NCBI GenBank assembly: GCA_964036155.1
Contig: OZ038422.1
Span: forward strand, 67,541,201-67,605,200
DNA length: 64,000 nucleotides
Reading direction: 5' to 3'
From: Diploscapter coronatus
Taxonomy: Eukaryota > Nematoda > Chromadorea > Rhabditida > Rhabditidae
The notes beneath the pieces are model-generated. The model ran no database searches. It worked only from the letters and a program-made list of their open reading frames with translations, and was not told where the DNA came from. Shown here in pieces: positions 1 through 12,598 of this stretch; positions within the stretch are counted from its first letter, which is position 1; each line of letters opens with the position of its first letter. The position numbers were made by a program, and so were the translations under genes.

Positions 1-428
1 TCTTCTTCAGTTTCGCCGAATATTATTCACCCTTCCGTTGAAGTCTAATCTTTCTGTTCTCTTACGCAAAAAATGAACTAAAATTTCATGAAGTGATAAT
101 CTCATAAATATCAGTGGGAATATTTCTTCGTACTTTTAATAAAAATTCAGACTTATTAATCCAAGATACAAGATGAATGATATCCTAACCAAAATATATA
201 TCATTGAAAGAAAATTAGACAGACGCAAAGAAATTAAAATTTGGGGAACTGCAAGCAAGACAGATTTTTGCAGGAAGCCACGTATAGAAGCAATAAATAA
301 TGGAATGAAATCCGTCTGATCCCAATTTAGAAAGAATGAGATTTCATCGAGAACCAAGAATCACGCTTTCTTATGAGCAGCACGTAGAATTAGCCAACCA
401 TCACGAATTCGACTATAAGCCGCCCAAA
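1..428. other. Left-edge stretch, sos-1 3' side, no firm exon
   Basis: This stretch lies downstream of the last recognisable sos-1 exon. A minus-strand alternative terminal exon is possible: an acceptor near position 431 would open about 23 codons ending in a stop at 361-363. The proline-rich Grb2-binding tail expected of an SOS protein is not visible here and may lie beyond the window. The rest is AT-rich with nothing I can support. Confidence 0.4.
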
Positions 429-3400
429 CTAGCCTACCCCGCCCCGTTCTTTGCATTTTTCATACAAAATAAAAAATAGACTAAGAAATACCCGAATACT
501 TGGCTCCAACTGCAGCGAATATGGCTGGTTCTGGTACATTTGAATCTCCCGAATCAACTCAGAAATGCGTCGACACTTGAGGAAGGACACCAGCACTCGC
601 CTGTTGTGAGCTGTCGGCGACTGACCGTCCACTGTTGTCGATTCCTGAAATTAAGAACATTTGGAAAGAATAGGGAAATGGTCATTTCTAATTCGAATAT
701 GAATTATTATCACTTAGTAGATTTTAGAAATCGTCATCCAAAATTTTCTTGAAATGACAATCCAGATTTATATTATCTAGCGATCTTTCAATGAAGGAAT
801 CGCTGAAGACTAAAGAATCGAGAAGGGGTAAAAGAAAGACATTTGATAAACGGCAATTAGCACCTTGGTTTCACAATTGAATTGACGATATTTCGGTCTC
901 AATTAATCAAAAATGACTTTACGCCAATTTAGATATTACGTAATACACGCCTTGTAATTTCAAATATATGCAAGATGAACTTGTCTCAGTTGATTCCTTT
1001 GAAAATAAAAATCGAAAAGCAAGATTTAAAAAAAAAAAAAAAAAAAAAAAAGAGTTAGTCTTCACAATTTACTCTGCGTTTTGAAATCATTATAATTTCC
1101 TACCGGCGTTTTCATGTCTTTGACTCCAGGCGACTTCACGAATGTGCTGTTGCCAGCTTCGAAGAAGAAAATACTCGAGAGATAATGACCGAAGAAGGGC
1201 ACGCAGGGAGGGTTGATTGTCTAAAGAAAATAAGTCATAAGATCATTCAAAAATTAAAAAAAAAAAATCTAAACCTGAAGCCTTTTCTGCATTTCCTGCC
1301 ACCTCGGCTCGCAGAGAGTCACAAATCGATCGTACGATTTCTGCTTTTCGTTGTCGAGTCTCTGAGATTAAAGATTTGAAAAAAAAAATTCGTCGCAAAA
1401 TGCAAATTTTCTTACATTCCAACACCACGAAAGTCGATGTACACAGGACGAATTGAGTGCAGAGAGAAAGGCAACCAGACCTGTGAAGTTGTGCAGTTCC
1501 TCGAAGACTGACATCACCTGAAGCATCATTGATGAAAGAAATGTGAAAATGAACATTTTTTTCAAAGCAGCATATTTGAAATTGAAATTAAAAAGATAGT
1601 GCAATTTCGAAGCGTCTTGTTTCAGATCAGAGCAGAGAAATATTGAGACTTTCGTTTTCACGCAGTAATCTTTCAATCTTTGTTTCGGTTTTGTTTTGAA
1701 AATTTCTTATCAAGTGTGCATTCGTTTTGCTTTCATTAATAGCGTGCCAATACGATTCAGACTGCTAGCATATAAGAATAAGACGATTAAATTCTTACAT
1801 CAAGTGCTCGATTAAGCATTGCCACTCTTTCCTCCAAGGATTCCGTCTCGACGATCGAGCGAGACACCCAGTACGTCAGCTGAAAATCATAATTTTAAGA
1901 AAAGTGATAAATAAAAAATACCAAAGTGGAGTGGTCAGTCAGTTTGAGCAATTGGGGACTTTTCCTGTACTTGTCGTGCTTCGTCCACGCGGCACCGACC
2001 AACTTGAAAAATAAACGTTTAAAGCTTCGAAATTCCGGGAATTCTTACCTCAATCGGTTTGATCGCCCGATACAAATCGAAATGCAGAAGCGTCAACTGA
2101 AAATATGATATTGGAAATTAATTCAAGGAAACATTCTAGCCTGTCGTCCGATTTCAAGAGGGTGCAATGTGAGCAGATCGTAGTTGGCGAAGTCGCCTTT
2201 GCGAGCCGTGTGCCATACAACCTGAAACAATATCAAAGTTAGAAAAAAGATCAATTCTGAAATGACAATATTTTCGACAACAAGACACGAAAAGTAAAAC
2301 ATAGGCTTCTGAATATATGAAGAGTAAGTCGCAAGGAATGCGCAAACAGGTGTAAATCATGGATGTTGCTCAAAACTGGTGGGTTACACATAAATCGAAT
2401 ACGCTGAACACGTTAGTAAAGTAAAAAAATGCTAAAGGTCCCAAATAGTATCGCAATTTGGCTGCGAGTTTTCTTTTGCTGCTGCAGCGAATAATGGCGT
2501 TGTCAACGCTCGATTTTACAATGCAAGCTAATTTTGAATTTCTACTGATGCATTGTAAAGTGAGTAGTTGAAATTGGGAGCTAGTCGAGACCTTTAGCGT
2601 TTTCTGACTTGATTATCGTGAGCAGTGTGTTCGATTGGAGTTACCTGCTGATTTTGAGCATGATTCATCATTTACACACCGTTGCACTTCTTGTCAGATA
2701 GGAAAAGTTCGTCGTTATTTAAAAATCTTGTTGTCAAAAATCATGCCACTTCTCAATTGCCCAAAAATTCCGTGAAGTATTAGAAAATTTAAATTGATCT
2801 TTGTGTGTCAAGGAATGAAATTGAAAGAAAAAATGTTTGACGATAAAAAATAAAAAAAAAGAAAAAGAAATTGCCTCAGGCTTCTTCGGCTGGAAACTGT
2901 TCGTCGTGGTTCCATTTGTCCTGCTTGCACTTGAGTTGCCGGCAGACAAGGGAGTGGATGCGATTCCCGTCGGGCCTGGAGTCGAAGCGCCGTTGAACGA
3001 GCCATTCAAAGAGGTATTCAACGAGGCATTCAACTGCTCCTCTCCATACACGAAGGCCGTATTCACATGGCCATCCTCAAATGAAAATTCATTTTTACAC
3101 GTCTATTTGGCAAATTTACAATATTGAATCATGAAAAACGTGCAAGATAGAGAGGATTGTCTTAGCAGTAAATTTAATGGAATATGTCATGTATGTTCAA
3201 TTGGTGATTTCCAAAAGTCTCTCTACCTGTGGTTTATCCTTTTCCGCTAGCTGATTCAATCGCTTGTCGATGGCAGTCTAAAACGCTATAATGATCTAAT
3301 GAAAAGAAGAATTCTACCCACCAGAATCAACTTGCAGAATTTCCTGTGCTGATTGGTGAGTTTCTGACTAGGTTCCATGGATTTCTGTAGGAACTTCTGC

Positions 3401-6400
3401 AACGCGAGCAGCAATTCTCTGTCGTTATCGAAGTCGTACCAGTGGCACTTGACCCACTGATTCATCACATTCAGCACCCTGCAAATGCACATCTTTAGTA
3501 AGATCGAGAAAATATCTCGTAATACCTCAGTTGAATGGGCCTCTCATACTCCTTTCTAAATCGTTGGAAGCTTTGCTCGGAGTGAGGCGAGTGCAGGTTT
3601 GTGCCTGACAGACCGTGGGACTGCACTGTATCGTAGCGACCAGCCAGAGGACCACCTCTGAAACGCTCGAGTTTTTAATATGCTATAGCTTGATAAAACA
3701 GCTTTTTTCTTTAGTCTGAATCTTCATTGCAGATTGATGTTCCGCAAAAATATACAAATTTCGAATTTATGATTTTTCAAAGGGGAATGAAATTACCGCA
3801 TTTCTTGTTGATTTTGCAACCTCTGGGGCACAGGGACATAGAATCTCTCGATGAGCATGTTGAGCAGTTCCGAAGGAGTGCAGAAGGAGCGGTACGAAAT
3901 CAGAAAGGTCTGCACGAATTTGTTGTCCGTATATCTGGAAGAGGAGAATGATAAAAATATAAATGAAGATATTAATAATCAAGCGTCTTTACAACTTGAA
4001 TTCATTAAGAAGTCGACTTTTCGGGAAATTCGAAATTTATATTGAATGCTACTTTGTTCACTTTAGCGAAAAGCCCGCCGCTCAACATCACTATTTGAAT
4101 TTTCAAAATTAGACTCGAGCAAAGTTTCTTCCTAGGTTTTTAAAATTCTAATGATAAAGTAAAAAAAAACTAACTGATGATAAGTAAGCCTCTCGATGAG
4201 TTTGACGACTGTTCCCGTTTTGATGACAGGAATTCCAGAAGATGTTGTGTAATCCTCGAAGGAAATGTTCTCTTCATTGTCTGGCTCCGCAAATCTGCGA
4301 TAGATTATTTGAAAATAATAATAATAACGGAAAAAACTTACTTGTATTGCTCAGGCGAAGGTAGAACTAGGGGAATTCGCTTTTCTTCTTCCTTCAGGTA
4401 GTTGTCCAGAATACGATCGAGAACGCTGAATTTGATTGTTAATAAGGTTGCCCATTTAAAAATGATCTAAATCCAGGTTTTCAAGAGAACATGAAAATCT
4501 TCAAATTTAGGGAAAGAGGATAGAGAAGTTTCAAGCGTCTTGAAAAGCAGTTGCAGTAGAAAAAATTCGTTTGGGTCTGATTTAACTCATTCAGAATTCA
4601 AGATTTACCTCCTCGTTGTAGCCTTGACAAAGACTCCCATCCACTGCTTCTTTTCGTCCTCAGTCTTGCAAATGATCGTGAAGGAACGAGAAGTGGAACG
4701 CTCTCGGTAATCCAGTCGGAACGCGTGTTGTAGATCTTGAAAAGATCAAATTCGAGATTACAAAAAGACTCAGGAAATTAAGATTGAGCTTTAAATTTCG
4801 AAACGTCTTGTACAATTACGATATATCTTCATGGTTCAGATTTTCATCCCAAACAAAATCCAATTCTTATTTTGGATACTCCAAAAATTAATATCAAATG
4901 TTCTTTGAAAGAAAATAATTCACTACCTCCATCATTTTCGATGTCCACAACATCAATCCACTGCACAGACAGGCGTTCTTTGAATTTAAGTGTTTTGTGT
5001 TTCTTGCACATCACAACCAACTGATCGAACAGGAAAATGTGTCTGAAACAAATAGCGTAAAATTTATTAAAACTTAAAAAATACCTCTCTGTCTTCCATC
5101 CAGATTTACGCAAAATTTCAGGTGAAAATGTGAGGGAGGGACGCAGAATATGCACATCGCCTTCTGAACATCAGCAAAATGAAGAATATGAGTTCAATCA
5201 AAGAAAATGAGTACCTTTGATGAGTTCCGAGCATTTCTTAGCTATTGAATCTCCAATGAACCCGTCGATGCTCTCCTGAATGGCCTTAAGTCGTTTGACC
5301 TGGCAGATTGGAGAGTCGTTGCGGTTCAGAGCCTCGCTGAAATAAATAAGGAAATTTATGACTGCTTTAAAGTTCGCTCGACTCTTCCTCTTCAACACTC
5401 AATTTCAATCATGTGGACTTTTTCAATTGACAATGAAATGGTTGAGAATTTCTCCTGGAAAGGTCCAAATTTATCGTTATAGAAATATTCTTACATGGAA
5501 GCCTGAATGTTAGCCTTCAAATCAGGCAACTCCTGACATCTTTGTTCGAGGGCAGATTTGACCTTGCTCAGTTCGACTCTGCAATTCTTCAACTCGTCTC
5601 GATCGTCCTCACTAGAAGTCAATCGAAGCAGGCGCTGAAAATCAGATATAAAAGGACCTTTTCATCAAATTCAATGAACAAAATTCACATACGAAGGAAT
5701 GCTGAAATGTCCATCTCTCAAAATCTTTTTCTCTAATCCATCCAGACTTTTTCAAAGTATTCAGAGTGGAAATTTTCTCACATTAACATATTCGACGTAT
5801 CGAAAGAAGTGCAGGATGGGGAGATGGAGCAGATGCGGTAGCACGTATTTGACTGTCAGACGGAACGAGCTACCGTCCAAAGAGCTGTTGTCATAACGGT
5901 CTTCTGACTGAAAACTTTGTATTTTATTTTTAAAAAGTGAAGAATTAAGAAACTGCATATTAAATTTTCGCTATTCGAAACCAAAATTACACACTTCCTT
6001 GACTAATAACTTTAAAAAAAAAATACCCCAAATAGTGATGCAAATACAGGGCTGTTGAGAATCTGATTGATGATTCTGTCAATTGCCGGGCTTAGCAGCT
6101 CTTCGGAATCACTATCATCTGTTTCGCGAGCTATGTACGTCAGATACCTGAACGCGAAAATATGGAATAAGATTTTAGAATGCCCCAAAATCTTCACTTC
6201 ATCTATCGAAATAGAGACCTAGAAAATTCATCTACTTTTTTAATCAATGTTTTCATCTCCAAAAAGATCTCGTACTTTTCAGAAAGTCTATCTAAAAATG
6301 AAAATAAAGGAATCTCTTACGCATTAAACTCGAGTGCCTCAGCGAGATCCCATAGTCCCATACCGACAGTGGGCGCATCGCTCATCTCGATCGCGTCCTC

Positions 6401-8342
6401 GAGAGTTCGCTCCACTTTCATCGTCAACTCGTGAATGTCTGCCAAATTTCCACACAAAACTCGGAGAAGGGCCTGGAAACGTCGAGTGGGTCTAGCATTT
6501 ACGATAAATTTCGCGATACCTTTGTATCCTCTCCCGCGACCGATTCAAGTCGACGTCGGAAAATGTTGATCCGATTCAGCTCTCGAAGATAGGACCGTTC
6601 GTCCTTCAGGAATTCATTTGCGACCTGAACAAAGATACATCTTGCAAAAGTCTATATACTGTTAACAGAAATTTTTACGATGAGAAGAAAAACCACGAGT
6701 TTTCCCACAAAATTAACGAAAAGGTGGATACTTGTTAGGATAATAATCGAATTTACCGATTCATAGGTGGCAACGACTTGGCTCGGCATGCTGAAGTGAG
6801 CAGCGACTGGACTTGTGGGAGTGAGTCCGGGAGTCTTTGGCGGTTGGCCTTCCACGCCATCGAAGGGGTCGAAATCGTGGAAATTCGAGAGGAATCCACC
6901 TGGAGAGGAGCTCTCATTCAGGGCTTCATCTTCATTGTTCAACTTGAAATTCAGCTCCATCAAAGCCTGCAAAAGTGAAAAAATGTGTTTTCCTCGAAAC
7001 TCACAAACCCGATCTCCATTGAGCGAAATCTTCAAATCGTGGAGAGTGATCTTGTTTTCTGCATTGCGAATGTTCTTCACGTAATTGCCTGTTCGACGCA
7101 AAATGTCCTGCAAAATTGCAATGGGGAAATATCAGATTTTGAACTAAGAAATGAAAAGGGATCATAATAAATGTGAAGAAGAGATTTCATCTCATTTAGT
7201 AACACGTCCAGTAATATGAATGTTCTTCTCAAAAGTTCGAATTTCCAACCTCGGTCAAACTCTCGCAGACACTCAGAATGTAGACGGCCATTCTCTCGAT
7301 TTCCTTGTCTTTTTCCCGTTCTCGTTCGCGTTTCTCCTTCTCACGAAAACCGAGGTTTTCCTGAAATTTCAGATCAGAGGCGTTTGAAATTTTTTTATGG
7401 AAACGATCTTCTCTAATCAGAAATAGAACCTTCACGGAAGGAATTTTCGAAAAGCAGTTCGACACTGAGTATTCACAATCATCATCAGACAATACCTTGA
7501 TCAGAATGGCCAATTTGTTCTGAATCATGAGCGCCTGTTTGACTGCAGCCGACTTTGACAGCTTTCTTGGAGGCGCATAATTGTGCATCATGTCCCAGGC
7601 CTCCTACAAAATAATTCATCAACAAAAGTTAGGCGAAATTTGTGTTCTGGTCGTTCTTTATCTTCAATACAGAATGCTTTTGAAGCCTTCGAAGTTTTTC
7701 CTTTCAACTAATAGAATTATAAAATCAAAATGCATACTCTCGTGATAGAATGGAGTCCTTTGGGGAAGAGTTTCTGAGCCAAACGATCCATCTCCACGAC
7801 TGTGTGAGGACGCTGCTCCAGCAGATCCGTTATTATCTGAATTAGGGGAAATAGTAATCCATTAGGAATGGAAAAAATGGCATACCAATTCGAGAAGCTC
7901 TCGAATGTGATGCACCGCATCTGTCTCGATCGCCATTCCTGGGTGCACATTATTGCAGATCTGAAAGTAATCTTCCTTATTTTAGCTCTTTGCATATGAA
8001 TACGATAACCTCTTGTAAGTTCCCGATATTTTAGCAAGTAGGAGCAAAACAGACGAAAGTTAAAGTGGCATATACAAGATTCTTGCTCCAAATTTGGGAG
8101 ATTTCTTTAGCAGCTGTTTCGCGCAAATTCAAATGCCCAGGTGCGAAGGCCAAGACAAACATACTCTTCAAACAAAGCATCAAATTACGATAATCCATTG
8201 TCCTTCAGTAATTATTGTAATTTACAAGTACCTGATAGATTCTGTCGATGAAGACATGGGAATCGGCGCCGGGCGATCGAATGAGCGGCACGCGCATCGA
8301 CAAAGAAGCCGTGTCGCACAGCGAGGAGGCTGCCGTATGCAT
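429..8342 (-). CDS. sos-1: Son of sevenless: Ras/Rho guanine nucleotide exchange factor
   Basis: Exchange factor that loads Ras with GTP downstream of receptor tyrosine kinases at the plasma membrane. About 30 exons, read by eye, give roughly 1,200 codons. In protein order I see an N-terminal histone-fold region (about 7,500-8,300), a DH domain (about 5,200-6,650), a PH domain with the segment [12 protein letters not shown] (about 4,600-5,160), a RasGEF_N region with KLIERLTYH and YRSFC (about 3,000-4,440), and the CDC25 catalytic domain with [31 protein letters not shown] and YQNQPYSL (about 430-2,225). The start at 8340-8342 lies just inside an acceptor at 8350-8351, probably a trans-splice site. 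The intron at about 2,223-2,874 appears to use a GC donor. The C terminus is uncertain: the open frame ends at 429 without a proline-rich tail. The domain order makes the identity safe; individual exon ends are less so. Confidence 0.93.
1026..1052. repeat. Poly(A) run
   Basis: An almost uninterrupted run of A inside a sos-1 intron on the minus strand (poly-T in transcript sense). Confidence 0.8.
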
Positions 8343-8349
8343 TTTCAGC

Positions 8350-8351
8350 CT
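8350..8351 (-). promoter_or_regulatory. Probable spliced-leader acceptor of sos-1
   Basis: On the minus strand the bases AATTGTCAG come eight bases before the chosen ATG, with no upstream coding exon visible. In a nematode this pattern suggests trans-splicing. It is inferred from position only. Confidence 0.4.
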
Positions 8352-11300
8352 GACAATTTTGCCTCTCCAATTGAAATCATAAGTTTCCTACCTTTCGAAT
8401 CAATCCAACCCTACTCAAATCACACTTCTCTTGAATCCTCAATTCCTAGTCCCGATTTCTCAGTCGTCTTTGCCAGTTCCCATACAAAAATCCAATCGGA
8501 ACAGATTCAGAGTTGAACTGACAGAGGCAGACGATCACCTGAAATCGAGTAGAAGTGAAAACGGGCAGATAAAGATGATAAATGGCGCGAAACGACTGAT
8601 AAACTGGTGATGATAGTCAACTCGTCGCGGCTATCGTCCACTGCATATCAATCGATCGATTTAATCACCGACCAGCAGCAGGACATATAAACCGCGTGAA
8701 CATGACAGAGAAATGGAAATTCAGCGAAAAATAATAAAACTTCGATGAAAAATGAGAAATGTTTGAAATCGAAATCGAACGAATTTTGGCAAGTGTCGAT
8801 TGTTTGCTGCCAGCCTGTGGCAATTCGGTCATGTCCCACTTTCTCTTTTCCCTCTCTCGATTTTCCCCGCTCTTTCGTTTTGTGTGCAAGATGGCGCGAT
8901 ACGATAAATAAATATCTGTCGCATTGGTTGCATTCCAGTGCAGTTGCGCCATATTTGGCAGGACCTTTGACAGGCTCTCTATAATTATTCGGCCAGTGCT
9001 AAAAGCAGTGGTGTCTTTACTATTTCTGCGCTAAAGAATGACTAATTTAAAGCAGAAGAACTGAGGAAATCCCGATGAAATGTCGCCGATGCGATAAGGC
9101 TACACAAAACGAAAAATACAACAGCCTGAATAGGATGAGTCAGGCAGGAAAGCTTAGGAGGGGGAACCTTCAGCAGAGAACTAATGCTGAATTTTCTGGA
9201 GCTCGTAATTTGTGTATTTCACGTAGAAATTGGGACGTCTAAAAAGAACCTAATGCATACGGGTCAAAGTTCGTCTCAATTTCAGTAGACCGATTGGAGG
9301 GAATAGGGGAAAATAAGCGCAGTCGCGTTGCAAACTCGGGTCCTAACCGCAATTGATGACAGCCACACAGCCACTGACTGCGGCTGTTGTCGACTGTGCT
9401 ACTCGTTACTCACCTACTGCTGAACTGCTAATTCGTTTTTTGATTTTTGCAAAGTCTACGAAAATCGATCGAATGAAACTGGGCAGATTGCAAAGTAGTA
9501 ACGGGGAAGGCAAAGAAAGATTGGGGAGACACAGAATTGAAGACTGGACAGAAACAGCCAGAGTTGGAGGACGAAAGGTAAAAAGGATAATACGGGATGA
9601 GTGGGATATTTTGATTTCGAATATAATAGCGATTAGGTCACGTGAACCGAGACTATAATTCAGGGCTTTGAAATCTACCTCTAAGTTAATTTTATGGTGA
9701 AGATCACCTTTGCAATACAATCAATCTCCACTTATTTTGGGCAAGTAAAACATTACTGAAGATTGATTACCATTGAAATCAACGAAGATCAGCTTTCCTT
9801 TGATGGAAAGTGGTCACCCATGGTTGGAGATGGGAACTATGAAAGGTGTGAGTGTGATGATTTGATGCCTAGTCGAAGCAACAGTGGGGAAGGACAACAT
9901 TGTTAGCAAATTGCTGCATGTCTTCACTCGCTCTCCCTTCTCTTGCAGTCTTCAGGCTGTCTTCTCACTTTCATCCATTTCTTCTCTCCTTCATTCTCCT
10001 TTCTTACTAACATCAGTTTACAGCGCTCTATCCTCTCGAGGATGCGAGACAAAGAGAAAAGGTAAGGAAAGTGATCAAAGTGACGACAAACAGGGAAACG
10101 AGACGACGAGACGAAGAGGGAATTGATTTGACCCTCGAACGCACAGCCAGTGCAGCCACAGCGGAGACATTTCGGTTTATGTCCAGTCGAATCCAAATCA
10201 CTGCTTCATTTGCCTGTGATTCGGAATCGAGATTCATCACATCATCTGATCGAACCGAAAGAGTCTTTTGTCTCTACAAATTTCCACCCAAAAACTCGTC
10301 GGATCAAGCGATTTCTTGTGAATCTCCATCCGAGAACCAACAAACAAATTAACGCTTTCAAGGATGAGGTGAAACATCTCCAAAATGTGATGACTAACTA
10401 ATGCGAAAAGTGTGACGAAAATCCAATATCCTAAAAAATGAGTAATAACGGTAAAAGTGTCGATTGCATAAAAGCTTTCGTAATGGATTGGCACTTCAAA
10501 TATGCGCGTCTCGGTTCTCAATTTCAATTTAGTAATGATGACTTGTCTGCTAATAAAGCAGTTCATGTGACACTAACGTCGAGTTGATGATAATTTACGT
10601 TCATTTTTGGCCGACCGACTATAAAAATGTCATCAGCATCCACACGCAAATAACCATTTGTTGTACGATTTCATAGTTCATTTTCAATCTCTGTTTGGAA
10701 GTGTAAGTCGTGCTAAGCACTAAGCAGCTTGACGAAATGCCACCGGATAAGTGCTCAGCAAGTTTATGAAATGGCTTAACCCATTTTGGGCATTTGAATG
10801 GGTGTCCGTTTTGAAGTTTGCTCAATTTCATAATTTTATAAACAAGGCCTGAAAGGTCATTTTTGATCTGTCTAATCGTTGGTCATTGTAGCATTTTTGC
10901 GTATTTCGTACGAAATAAACATGTTTTCTGTATTATGCATGAGGCACTTTTCAAGGCATCAAAGTTGGATCTGGCCGATATTTTGCCTCACTCACTTGGA
11001 ATCCTCCAGAAATTACACTGATCTGAGTCAAAACATTACGTCTTTTCCTCGTCATGCAGAGATTGCGTGATGATTCTAAATATAAGCATTTCGGTGCTTT
11101 CGAAATGCTCGTAGAATTTGAGATCACTTGCAGTTTAGTGTGTACAAAGTGCATTGAGCTTTTGAAGGTTTTTCCTAATATCTTAGAAGACCTGCAGATT
11201 TATTATTGTATCCCTCCAATAAATAATCCTTTTCCATTACTGTTGGTCTTAATCATAATTTCGCGTTATTCAGAGTCCTTTGTGTACAAATCTTACGACT

Positions 11301-12243
11301 AGATAATAATCTCAATTTTTCATTAATTTTCCCAATTTGACGACGAATACATCATCTAAAGATATTTGGTTTTGCAAAATAATGCCTTATATTTCGATCT
11401 TCACATTCTAGTGTGGTCATTCGACATCAATAATTCAATAATCACGCAATTTTCATCGTGTTCTTGCATTAATGCTTGCATTCGTAGTAGTTGTATCCCA
11501 AGCGCATTTTTCGGCATTCTCACGATCCATTCAATTCTTTGATTCTGTATTCACACTCGCATGCAAATGAAAAATGATGTGCATTGCATTTTCATCTCCT
11601 CATCGCATTGAGCTTCTCAAAATCTATAATCGTAAATCTAAAAAGTTCATTATCAAACTCAATTGCATGGGTTATGTTTAGTCTAGGATATTATTTGGCC
11701 GTTCGTCTACCAGCTTACTTCTAAGATAGTCTAATTCAGCTGACTTTCTAGAATCTAATCTATGGTGATTCTCGTCAAACGCAGTGTTTGCACACAGATT
11801 AATGGTCGAATTCTTTAAGTTAACTTTTGGAAGTGAGTTGTGTCTGAACAGAGAGGCATCCACGTCAGTGCTTGCGTCTTCCAAGTTCTGAGGGATATTT
11901 CGAGAAAGTGAAAGCAAATTGCATCACCCTTTAATTGCTCCATCTTACAGACCCGCTTATTAGTCCTCCTAATTAGTACCAGCGGCGCATATTTTCACAA
12001 AAGCAACGGCAATTTCAAAAGATGTGCGAAACCAATCAGAGACACCTCCAATTATGTCTATGACTTGTGCCGCAATTAGAGAGTGAAATAGAAACTACCC
12101 GCCCACTGACTTCTCTCGTGTCGCCTTTATATATTCACTTATTTTTAAGTTGGCATTACAACTACATTTCGTCCGACTTGACTTTTCATATTTATTTTCC
12201 GTTTTCTTTTATAGATATTTTAAATTTTCCATATGTATGCTTC
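8352..12243. other. Spacer between sos-1 and nlp-42
   Basis: About 3.9 kb between divergently transcribed genes, so it should hold both promoters. Open frames on both strands are short, low in complexity and lack splice context, apart from one candidate exon at 11678-11917 listed separately. I see no RNA gene or repeat array. Confidence 0.5.
11678..11917 (-). CDS. Candidate terminal exon, unknown protein
   Basis: A minus-strand frame of about 70-80 codons with mixed, protein-like composition (for example SAELDYLRSKLVDE) ends in a stop. A good acceptor, CCCTCAG, lies inside it at about 11,889, so it could be a last exon beginning NLEDASTDVDASLF. I found no matching upstream exon before nlp-42 and recognise no family. 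It may be a chance frame. Confidence 0.2.
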   Translation of the reverse strand: MLSLSRNIPQNLEDASTDVDASLFRHNSLPKVNLKNSTINLCANTAFDENHHRLDSRKSAELDYLRSKLVDERPNNILD

Positions 12244-12245
12244 AG
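12244..12245 (+). promoter_or_regulatory. Probable spliced-leader acceptor of nlp-42
   Basis: GCTTCAG ends five bases before the start codon with no upstream coding exon visible, as expected for trans-splicing. Confidence 0.45.
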
Positions 12246-12250
12246 AAAAC

Positions 12251-12598
12251 ATGAGGTACTGCACAGTAGCAGGATTTCTTCTGTCCCTGCTACTACTCGT
12301 CGAAGGTCTGTTCAGTAAAGAGGCAGATATGGAGAAACGAGATATTGGACCACAGTGGAACGACCTTGGATGGGCCTGGGGGAAGAGAAGTTTGCCAGAT
12401 AATAATAATCAGGTTGGCTATTCAATGTATTTTTGTTGAATTCGTTACTTTCTCAGATCCCTCGACGATTTCTCCGAGCGTTGCATCCGATGAAAAAGAC
12501 GCCGGATTGGGGCGACCTTGGTATGAGATTCATTCTTAAATCTCCAGTCAGTCTATCATCGAAATTTTTCAGGCTGGACTTGGGGTAAAAGGCGATAA
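12251..12598 (+). CDS. nlp-42: W(X)6W-amide neuropeptide precursor, NLP-42 type
   Basis: Secreted neuropeptide precursor of the myoinhibitory peptide/allatostatin-B type. Three exons (12251-12412, 12457-12520, 12573-12598) give an 83-residue preproprotein. It starts with a signal peptide (hydrophobic core FLLSLLLLVEG). Two peptides end in glycine and dibasic cleavage sites: DIGPQWNDLGWAWG before KR, and TPDWGDLGWTWG before KRR. Both fit W-x6-W-amide, and the glycines would donate the C-terminal amide. The layout of two peptides containing LGWAW/LGWTW closely matches C. elegans NLP-42 as I remember it. The acceptor GCTTCAG lies five bases before the ATG. The introns are only 44 and 52 bases long, and the second splits the second peptide. 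Confidence 0.9.

Noticed and set aside
136..357. Minus-strand hydrophobic frame at the left edge
   Set aside because: AT-rich isoleucine/leucine string with no link to the sos-1 reading frame.
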